NCBI GenBank assembly: GCA_938073895.1
Contig: CALJFB010000016.1
Span: forward strand, 1 to 60,768
Direction: 5' to 3'
Origin: an uncultured Flavobacteriaceae bacterium
Lineage (GTDB): Bacteria; Bacteroidota; Bacteroidia; Flavobacteriales; Flavobacteriaceae
DNA: 60,768 bases
Shown here: in pieces, positions 53,858 through 60,768 of the stretch
Layout of the letters: each line of letters opens with the position of its first letter
Position numbering within the stretch: position 1 is the first letter of the stretch
Made by a program: the position numbers and the translations under genes
The notes under the pieces: generated by a model
Seen by the model: only the letters and a program-made list of their open reading frames with translations
Told to the model about the DNA's origin: nothing
The model's database searches: none

Positions 53858-55136
53858 AGAAACCGATAGACATTTTAAATTCGATTGGATTGCTATTCTA
53901 TTATTTTTTAGTTTAGCCATTTTTGGGTGGATTAATATTATTTCGGCCTCACAAAGTGGCGAAGAAATTCATCTTTTAGATTTTACAAAATCTTACGGTA
54001 AACAATTAATTTTTATTGGTCTTTCTTTATTTCTAATTTTACTGTTACTATCTGTAGATAGTAAGTTTTACGAACGATTTTCCAGTATTATTTACGTTAT
54101 TTCCATGCTATCTCTTGTAGGACTTTTTATTTTTGGTAAAAACGTAAATGGTGCAACATCTTGGTATGGAATTGGAGGAATGACCATACAACCAAGTGAG
54201 TTTGCTAAAGTTGCCACAGCACTTGCTATAGCTAAATATTTAAGCGATTTAAACACCAATATAAAACAACTTAAACATCAAATTAATATTGTAATTATAC
54301 TATTAATTCCTGCGTTTTTAATCTTAATGCAAAAAGATGCTGGAAGTACTTTGGTTTATGGTGCATTTTTCTTTGTATTATATCGCGAAGGCTTACCTAA
54401 ACTCTACCTTCAACTTGGTACATTGCTTTTATTCTCGGCTATATTAAGTTTAAAATTTGGAATTATTATAACATCTATTCTTATTACCATAGCGGTTACT
54501 ATTAAAATTCTATTTTTTTCAGCAAAAAAAATAAGAAAGCGTATTCCTAAAATAATTGCAATTTCTGCCATTTACATTGGTTTTGCGTTTGCTGTTGGTT
54601 ATGTATTTACCAATTTATTACCACCACACCAAAAAGACAGAATTACAATTTGGTTAAGTTTAGAAAAAGATCCAATAAAACTGGAACGAATGAAAAAACT
54701 TGAAGCTTATAACCTAAACGAGTCGGAAAAAGCTATTAGTAGTGGTGGTTTTACAGGAAAAGGTTTTTTAGATGGCACAAGAACCACAGGTAAATTTGTA
54801 CCAGAACAGCACACAGATTATATTTTTAGTACCGTAGGAGAAGAATGGGGTTTTTTAGGAAGTGCAGCAGTTGTAATTGTGTTTGTTTTATTAATGCTAC
54901 GTGTACTATTTTTAGCCGAAAGACAGAAAACAACCTTTAGTCGCGTTTACGGTTATAGTGTTGCTGCCATACTATTTTTTCACTTTTTAATTAATATTGG
55001 AATGGTTATGGGATTAATTCCAACCATTGGAATTCCGCTACCATTATTTAGTTATGGTGGTTCTGGACTTTGGGGTTTTACCATATTATTATTCATATTT
55101 ATAAAATTAGATTCTAACCGAATTAACGAGTGGTAA
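53850..55136 (+). CDS. rodA: Peptidoglycan glycosyltransferase RodA
   Basis: 428 residues of the SEDS family with ten or so transmembrane helices. Conserved stretches: NGATSWYGIGGMTIQPSEFAK near 103-123, EQHTDYIFSTVGEEWGF near 313-329 and the terminal PLPLFSYGGSGLW. It polymerises lipid II with PBP2. Last gene of the rod-shape operon. Confidence 0.97.
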   Translation: MIRETDRHFKFDWIAILLFFSLAIFGWINIISASQSGEEIHLLDFTKSYGKQLIFIGLSLFLILLLLSVDSKFYERFSSIIYVISMLSLVGLFIFGKNVNGATSWYGIGGMTIQPSEFAKVATALAIAKYLSDLNTNIKQLKHQINIVIILLIPAFLILMQKDAGSTLVYGAFFFVLYREGLPKLYLQLGTLLLFSAILSLKFGIIITSILITIAVTIKILFFSAKKIRKRIPKIIAISAIYIGFAFAVGYVFTNLLPPHQKDRITIWLSLEKDPIKLERMKKLEAYNLNESEKAISSGGFTGKGFLDGTRTTGKFVPEQHTDYIFSTVGEEWGFLGSAAVVIVFVLLMLRVLFLAERQKTTFSRVYGYSVAAILFFHFLINIGMVMGLIPTIGIPLPLFSYGGSGLWGFTILLFIFIKLDSNRINEW

Positions 55137-55550
55137 AATATAGCATTAAGCACAAACAATTTTTATGCAGTAAGTATAAAAAACAATGCAATAGTATTAC
55201 TGTTTTATGAAAACTACTAGCCAATTATAAATATCCAATTTAGTTTATAGTTATTTACAAGCAAAATCTACATTACTATTATTTACCAATCTAATAGATA
55301 AATCTGCCGTTGTAAACTACAGTACCATTAACCCAAACTTAGAAATAAAAAAAAGCCTTAATTTAAAAAAACTAAGACTCTTTACTTTTTTTTTGATACT
55401 TCAAGGCTACAATTAAGCACTTAGAAAAGGCTGGTTAGTTAAGTATCTTATGTTTGTAGTTGTAAACTCTTTTATAAAAAGCTACAAAAACTAAAACAGT
55501 AAGTTTCGTTACAATTCTAATCAATAATAGAATTAAATAAACTTAGAGCT
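55137..55550. other. Intergenic region between rodA and gldC
   Basis: About 410 bases between convergent genes. An imperfect terminator-like AAGCCTTA...TAAGACTC lies near 55353-55381. No gene is recognised. Confidence 0.4.
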
Positions 55551-55883
55551 CTACTTCTTCAACTCTAACTTCTCAGCAAAATAATCGCAGAAATCTTTCA
55601 TTGTAGCACTCATTTTTTCGTCTTGAGTTGCACGTTGAAACGTATCACTCATAGCCACTAAAGTTTGATGAAAAAACACTTTCATTTCGTCTACAGGCAT
55701 ATCTTTAGTCCATAAATCTATACGTAAAGATTCTTGTTGTTTACTATCCCAAACAGAAAGCATCATGGCTTTAGCTTCGGCATTTGTAATTCCGCCATCT
55801 TGTGCAGTCCAATGTAATGTTTCAGGTACTTTATTCTCGTCTAACCCAACAGTTAGGGTAATATCAGAAGTTAATTTACTCAT
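55551..55883 (-). CDS. gldC: Gliding motility protein GldC
   Basis: 110 residues, family length, with the typical start SDITLTVGLDENKVPETLHW and TKDMPVDEMKVFFHQTL. GldC is a small cytosolic protein needed for gliding in flavobacteria; its molecular role is unsettled. It overlaps gldB by eight bases. Confidence 0.95.
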   Translation of the reverse strand: MSKLTSDITLTVGLDENKVPETLHWTAQDGGITNAEAKAMMLSVWDSKQQESLRIDLWTKDMPVDEMKVFFHQTLVAMSDTFQRATQDEKMSATMKDFCDYFAEKLELKK

Positions 55884-56844
55884 TAGGTTCTGGTTTATAT
55901 TTTGATAAATTAAAAATGGTTTCAGCGTCTGTTTTTAGCATTTCATTAAAAGAAACACTATTGTTTTTTAAATAAGATTTTACAATTTCCCAACCCACAA
56001 AACGACCAATTCTACCAGGAGAATCTGAATCTATTTCGGCTAAATAAAATTTACTAAATGGTGCGGGATTTATAAATTGGTTTGGTAATTTGTTATCGGT
56101 ACTATATAATAATTCACGTTCAACAAAGTAACTCCAAATATTTTCTTGGTTAACTTTTGCCCAATCAAGTTGCGCTTGGCTATAACCTATATTATCGGCA
56201 TCTGTTTTAAATGGAATTACACGTTCTTTAAAAGCTAGTAGTTTTCCGTAGTAAACCATTTCGTCTAAAAGTGTTTTTCTTATGGGTTGGAAAACAGATT
56301 TTTCTGCATATGTATTGGCCAGGTCAACAACTATTTGCTCTGACTTCATATTAGCTTTTAAATACTCTTGAATGCCATCGTAAAAAAAATGTTTATCTCC
56401 TAAATACGTATCTAAAGATATTAAAACTATAGTGTCTGTAACTATTACTTTATTTCTATAATCTACAGAAGATGTTGCTGTTACTACTCTTGGCGTAGTA
56501 AAATAGGGATTGTAATATTTTAAATGTTTAAATAATTCTGTAATCTCCGCTTTTTCTTTATCTAAATCTGGAAAAACGTTAGCCGTTTCCTTATGCAATT
56601 CTTGCTGTAAGCTGTCTTTCATTTGAGAAATCCAAAACTCATCTTCAAAACGATTAGAAAACATAAATGGAAAAGCTGCTTTTAATTTTGGCAAATCTTG
56701 AGGGTTTGTTTCGCCAAAAGCCATATCGAAACGCTCTATATTAAAATCTACTTGAATAGCAGACACATCAACTTTTGTTTTAGAATTGTTTACACAAGAC
56801 ACTAAAACCATTATAAACATTACTAAGACCAATAATTTCTTCAT
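55876..56844 (-). CDS. gldB: Gliding motility lipoprotein GldB
   Basis: 322 residues. A lipoprotein signal ends VLVSC (Cys17). The family features are present: FNIERFDMAFGE, FPFMFSNRFEDEFW and the C-terminal SPGRIGRFVGWEIVKSYL. It is anchored at the cell envelope and required for gliding. First gene of gldB-gldC, divergent from nadE. Confidence 0.95.
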   Translation of the reverse strand: MKKLLVLVMFIMVLVSCVNNSKTKVDVSAIQVDFNIERFDMAFGETNPQDLPKLKAAFPFMFSNRFEDEFWISQMKDSLQQELHKETANVFPDLDKEKAEITELFKHLKYYNPYFTTPRVVTATSSVDYRNKVIVTDTIVLISLDTYLGDKHFFYDGIQEYLKANMKSEQIVVDLANTYAEKSVFQPIRKTLLDEMVYYGKLLAFKERVIPFKTDADNIGYSQAQLDWAKVNQENIWSYFVERELLYSTDNKLPNQFINPAPFSKFYLAEIDSDSPGRIGRFVGWEIVKSYLKNNSVSFNEMLKTDAETIFNLSKYKPEPNE

Positions 56845-56932
56845 CTAACTAAGTATTAATTTTTAATACTAACGCAATTACTTTATTTTTGTTGGACAAA
56901 GGTACTACTCTTTAATTAAATTTCCTTTTAAT

Positions 56933-57721
56933 ATGCAAACAGAAAAAGTAATAGATCATATTGTAAACTGGCTAAAAGACTATGCCGAAAAAGCACAAGT
57001 TAAAGGTTTTGTAATTGGAATTTCTGGTGGAATAGATTCTGCTGTAACTTCTATACTTTGTGCCAAAACAGGTTTAGATGTATTATGTATTGAAATGCCA
57101 ATTCATCAAGCAGAAAGTCACGTTTCAAGAGGTCAAGAGCATATTAAACAATTAAAAAAGCGTTTTCCAAACGTGCAAAATACGCGTACAGATTTAACAC
57201 CAATTTTTAACGAATTTACAACCGAAGTATCACTTGAAGGAAAAGAAGCTGTTGTAAATATGGCTTTAGCTAATACCAGAGCCAGATTAAGAATGACCAC
57301 TTTATATTACCATGCAGGACTTTATGGGTTATTAGTTGCTGGAACAGGAAATAAAGTTGAAGATTTTGGCGTAGGTTTTTATACCAAGTATGGCGATGGT
57401 GGCGTAGATTTAAGTCCTATTGCCGATTTAATGAAAAGTGATGTTTACGAATTAGCCAAGGTTTTAAATGTTCCTAATTCTATTATTGAAGCTGCTCCAA
57501 GCGATGGCTTATTTGGTGATGCACGTAGCGATGAAGATCAAATTGGCGCGAGTTATCCTGAGTTAGAATGGGCTATGAGAATGAAAAATGAAGGAAAATT
57601 AGAACGCGACTTTACCGGAAGAGAAAAGAAAGTATTTAAAATATTTACACGTTATAACCGAAACAACCAACACAAAATGATTGCAATTCCTGTTTGCGAA
57701 ATTCCAACTGAACTGAAATGA
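56933..57721 (+). CDS. nadE: NH3-dependent NAD synthetase
   Basis: 262 residues, the short form without a glutaminase domain. The PP-loop SGGIDSAV (residues 30-37) binds ATP, and GTGNKVEDFGVGFYTKYGDGG is the deamido-NAD site. It makes NAD from nicotinate adenine dinucleotide and ammonia. Its stop overlaps the next start by ATGA. Confidence 0.96.
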   Translation: MQTEKVIDHIVNWLKDYAEKAQVKGFVIGISGGIDSAVTSILCAKTGLDVLCIEMPIHQAESHVSRGQEHIKQLKKRFPNVQNTRTDLTPIFNEFTTEVSLEGKEAVVNMALANTRARLRMTTLYYHAGLYGLLVAGTGNKVEDFGVGFYTKYGDGGVDLSPIADLMKSDVYELAKVLNVPNSIIEAAPSDGLFGDARSDEDQIGASYPELEWAMRMKNEGKLERDFTGREKKVFKIFTRYNRNNQHKMIAIPVCEIPTELK

Positions 57722-58347
57722 TAAAGCTTCTTGTAGTAGATCATCATCCTGTAGTATATAATGGTTTAGATGCGTTTTTTAAAAACTCTCGAAACATTAA
57801 AGTTGTGGGACACGTACACCAAGGAAAAGCCATTTTAGATTTTGTAAAAAAACGACAAGTAGATATTGTTTTAACCGAAATAGATTTAGAAGACCTTAAT
57901 GGTATTAGTGCTATAAAACGCGTTAAAAAACAACATCCAGAAATTAAAATTATAGTTTTTACCAATCAATTAGAACATGTTTACGGATCTAATGCTATTA
58001 AAGCTGGTGCAACTGGTTTTGTATCCAAAAAAGAATCTTTAAAAACGTTAGATAAAGCTATTTTAAAAGTGTTTAACAACGCTATTTATGTTAGCGAAAA
58101 CTTGGCAAACCAATTAACATTTTCGTCTAAAAAGAATGCTATTTCAAACGACTTTAAAAATTTATCTAGCAGAGAATTAGAAGTTCTAAAATTATTAAGC
58201 GAAGGAAAAAGAAACAAAGATATTGCTGTAGAGTTAGAACTTAGCGAAAAAACAGTAAGTACTTACAGATCGCGCTTAATGAAAAAGCTAAACGTTAGTA
58301 ATTTAGTAGAACTAATTAAAATGTCGGAAAGAGAACGTATATATTAA
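57718..58347 (+). CDS. LuxR/NarL-type response regulator with Glu at the phosphorylation site
   Basis: 209 residues. The receiver domain (1-120) keeps Thr82 and Lys104, but the usual phospho-acceptor Asp is Glu54 (VLTEIDLE) and the second acidic-pocket residue is His9 (VDHHP). The C-terminal LuxR helix-turn-helix (SSRELEVLKLLSEGKRNKDI ... STYRSRLMKKL) is complete. Glu at this site often mimics phosphorylation, so it may act constitutively. It is translationally coupled to nadE in a locus next to gldB-gldC. Confidence 0.92.
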   Translation: MIKLLVVDHHPVVYNGLDAFFKNSRNIKVVGHVHQGKAILDFVKKRQVDIVLTEIDLEDLNGISAIKRVKKQHPEIKIIVFTNQLEHVYGSNAIKAGATGFVSKKESLKTLDKAILKVFNNAIYVSENLANQLTFSSKKNAISNDFKNLSSRELEVLKLLSEGKRNKDIAVELELSEKTVSTYRSRLMKKLNVSNLVELIKMSERERIY

Positions 58348-58670
58348 TAAAATTAGATATCTCTAAGACCTAAAAGCTTCAATATTTGCATTGTGCAAAT
58401 AGCTTAAATTAACCAATAAAGTATATCCTATAGGTTCGTTTTTTTCTTTTATTGAAAAATTTTGATCGCATTACATAAAACTTATTATGAAGCGGAATTT
58501 ATTAGAGATATCCAAAAAACACAATTCAACCTTTTTATAAATCAATCCGTATTATTTATAGAAAATACTATTAAAATTATTTATAAAATAAAAGCACTTT
58601 AAAATTATAACATTGTTTAAAGCTAGCCACTAATTACTAGCAACAAAAACCACTAAGAATAAACCAAACT
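58348..58670. other. Intergenic region between the regulator and dnaG
   Basis: About 320 bases between convergent genes. A palindrome ATTTGCA-ttg-TGCAAAT lies at 58384-58400. No gene or clear terminator is seen. Confidence 0.4.
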
Positions 58671-60635
58671 CTAAATAGGTCTATTTAATTTTCTTGATAG
58701 CAACATTTTTAAACCCGAATAATCTTTTACTTCTTCTAAAATCTCACGATTTACTTCGCCAGGATTTTGCAAGGTTTTTTCTTTAATTTCGGTAACTTGT
58801 TTGTCTATTAAAAAACAACGTAATGTTAAAATGGTTTCGCTTACTAATTGAGCTACGCCATCGTTTTTTGTTTTAGGAATAATTTCTTTTCTAACCCAAT
58901 CGGATAAACTGTAACGCTCGTCGTCCATTAATATACTAGACATTTCCATTGCTAATTCTGGTGGCACTGCATTTATAAGTTGTTCTAATTTAAAATCTGG
59001 ATTTTGATTTAAAGCTTCAATAATAGCGTAATATAAATCTTTAAAAATATTGTTGGTAAACGCCATTTCGTCTTCCTGTAAATCCAAAAATATTTTCTCG
59101 AATACTTTGGCCTGCTGTATTACTGGTTCTAATTCTAAATTTCCAGTATCTTCATTTTCCTTTAAAATTAAATCCTCAAAATCTTGGATTTGATTACCAT
59201 AAAGCAAAAGCATACTAATAATTTTTTGCTCTAAAACATACTGCACATCTATTTTGCGTGGTACTGGTTTATTTTTTACAACTTCGAAAGGTTGATTTTG
59301 TGGAACAGACGATTTTTTATCTGCATCTTTTTGGACTTTATTAGTTATTTGAGCTAAAGTGGAAAATAAAACACCTTCGCTTACATCCATAATACGTGCA
59401 CATTCCTTTATGTAGATCTCTTTTTTAATCTGATCTGGAATTAATGCAATACTATTAATAATATCTCTAACAGTTTCGGCTTTTTTAATAGGATCGTTTT
59501 TAGAATCCTCGAATAAAACGGATGCTTTAAACTGAATAAAATCTTGAGAATGCGATTCTAAATACTCACGTAATTCGGATTCTGTATTAGCTTTTGCAAA
59601 ACTATCTGGATCTTCGCCTTCTGGAAAAGCACAAATTTTAACATTCATACCTTGCTCCAAAATAATATCGATTCCTCTTAAAGAAGCTCGTAATCCTGCA
59701 GCATCACCATCAAAAAGTACGGTAATATTTTTTGTTAATCGGCTAATTAATCTAATCTGATCGCTGGTTAAAGCAGTTCCAGAACTTGAAACTGTATTTG
59801 TAATTCCAGTTTGATGAAACTGAATAACATCTGTATAACCTTCAACTATAAAACAATTATCTTCTTTTGCTATGGCTTGTTTGGCGTGAAAAATTCCGTA
59901 AAGCACTTTACTTTTATGGTAAATATCGCTTTCTGGAGAATTTAAGTATTTAGCGGCTTTCTTATCGTTAGTTAAAATTCGTCCACCAAATCCTAAAACA
60001 CGACCACTCATACTTTGTATAGGAAACATAACACGACCTTTAAATCGGTCAAATTGTTTTTCGCCTTTTACAATAGTTATTCCTGTACCTTCTAAAAACT
60101 CAAGTTTATAGCCTTTTTTTAATGCTGTATCTGTAAATGCGCTCCAATCGTCTAAACAATAGCCTAAATCAAACTTTTTTATGGTTTCTAATGTAAAGCC
60201 ACGTTCTTTAAAATAGCTTAATGCAATGGCTTTTCCTGGATTGGTATTATGCATAGTTTCTTGGAAATACTTGCTGGCGTACTCGCTTACCAAATACAAG
60301 CTTTCTTTTAAACTTTGCGCTTCTTTTTGTTCGTTAGATTGCTCGGTTTCCTCGACTTCTATGCCATATTTATTGGCTAAATATTTTATAGCTTCTGGAT
60401 ACGTAAAATGTTCGTGTTCCATTAAGAAAGCCACTACATTTCCGCCTTTTCCTGTACTAAAATCTTTCCAAATTTGTTTTACAGGAGATACCATAAAACT
60501 TGGCGAACGCTCGTCTGAAAAAGGACTTAATCCTTTAAAACTACTTCCCGATTTTTTTAATTGCACAAAATCGCCAATAACTTCTTCTAAACGAACTGTA
60601 TCGTAAACTTGGTCTATGGTGGATTTTGAAATCAA
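58671..60635 (-). CDS. dnaG: DNA primase DnaG, lacking the usual zinc-ribbon cysteines
   Basis: 654 residues. The N-terminal primase domain is recognisable, but the zinc ligands are replaced: CPFH reads SPFS (near 37-40), and the second pair CFGC is DFSTGKGG. The catalytic Toprim domain follows, with FVEGYTDVI-type IVEGYTDVIQFHQ near 264 and FDGDAAGLRASLRG near 308, including the acidic residues. The C-terminal half should contact the replicative helicase. It primes Okazaki fragments. Confidence 0.95.
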   Translation of the reverse strand: MISKSTIDQVYDTVRLEEVIGDFVQLKKSGSSFKGLSPFSDERSPSFMVSPVKQIWKDFSTGKGGNVVAFLMEHEHFTYPEAIKYLANKYGIEVEETEQSNEQKEAQSLKESLYLVSEYASKYFQETMHNTNPGKAIALSYFKERGFTLETIKKFDLGYCLDDWSAFTDTALKKGYKLEFLEGTGITIVKGEKQFDRFKGRVMFPIQSMSGRVLGFGGRILTNDKKAAKYLNSPESDIYHKSKVLYGIFHAKQAIAKEDNCFIVEGYTDVIQFHQTGITNTVSSSGTALTSDQIRLISRLTKNITVLFDGDAAGLRASLRGIDIILEQGMNVKICAFPEGEDPDSFAKANTESELREYLESHSQDFIQFKASVLFEDSKNDPIKKAETVRDIINSIALIPDQIKKEIYIKECARIMDVSEGVLFSTLAQITNKVQKDADKKSSVPQNQPFEVVKNKPVPRKIDVQYVLEQKIISMLLLYGNQIQDFEDLILKENEDTGNLELEPVIQQAKVFEKIFLDLQEDEMAFTNNIFKDLYYAIIEALNQNPDFKLEQLINAVPPELAMEMSSILMDDERYSLSDWVRKEIIPKTKNDGVAQLVSETILTLRCFLIDKQVTEIKEKTLQNPGEVNREILEEVKDYSGLKMLLSRKLNRPI

Positions 60636-60722
60636 TTGCTTTTGTTTTTATGAATTGTAAAAATACTATAAAACTAAATAATAATTACCACATATTAGAA
60701 TGAGATAAATACAAAAATTAAA

Positions 60723-60756
60723 ACGCCTCAAAAAATTACTTTTAAGGCGTTTTAAA
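60723..60756. terminator. Terminator of an off-window gene
   Basis: AAACGCCT / AGGCGTTT stem near the window end. Confidence 0.65.
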
Positions 60757-60768
60757 ATCAACTAATTC

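Overview
The window is chromosomal DNA of a marine-type member of the Flavobacteriaceae (Bacteroidota). This rests on low GC, promoters of the TAnnTTTG type, gliding/type IX secretion genes (gldK-L-M-N, gldB-gldC), a type A sorting domain, two TonB-dependent receptors, and the local gene order topA / miaB / sigma-54 regulator / lptE / secG / groES-groEL. No rRNA, tRNA or CRISPR array was seen.

Layout. 1-2407: a T9SS-exported adhesin-like protein, broken by a stop and a frameshift. 2710-11917: SDR, TPMT-like methyltransferase, flavin amine oxidase, SpoU methyltransferase, era, a membrane protein, der, and an outer-membrane beta-barrel receptor. 12591-17201: gldN, gldM, gldL, gldK (minus strand), then an arginase-fold protein with altered metal ligands, topA and a membrane protein. 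22257-36031: a mobile element of about 13.8 kb inside miaB. 36032-60768: the rest of miaB, a sigma-54 activator, lptE, a TPR-like protein, secG, groES-groEL, a heavy-metal/TonB cluster, a GAF methionine-sulfoxide reductase, purH, mreBCD-mrdA-rodA, gldC-gldB, nadE, a LuxR response regulator and dnaG.

Main discovery. The element is integrated at the codons for the first iron-sulfur cysteine of MiaB. The native promoter and the first 29 or so codons of miaB remain at the left end as a 33-codon stub. The right end of the element carries two terminators, a new TAnnTTTG promoter, a new start codon and about 50 codons that end in a codon-for-codon imitation of the host sequence (TKKFFIESYGC against host TKKLFI...), so the disrupted tRNA-modification gene is rebuilt as a fusion. 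The element encodes a tyrosine recombinase next to the left junction and a small helix-turn-helix (excisionase-like) protein near the right junction. Between them are a serine recombinase, a ParB-domain DNA methyltransferase, a HEPN-like protein, a chain of small overlapping genes, a structured non-coding region, a 91-bp direct repeat and several unrecognised genes.

Second discovery. The element backbone (22270-24053 and 27240-36020) is almost free of the dinucleotide GC (about 5 per kb against about 46 per kb in a flanking host gene) and I found no GATC in about 10.5 kb. Its proteins are consequently almost free of alanine (about 1%). A nested island at 24054-27235 (amidohydrolase remnant, CPBP protease, AraC regulator, alpha/beta hydrolase) has ordinary composition and inverted boundary repeats with an attC-like hairpin, so it looks like a later acquisition inside the element. 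All counts were made by eye.
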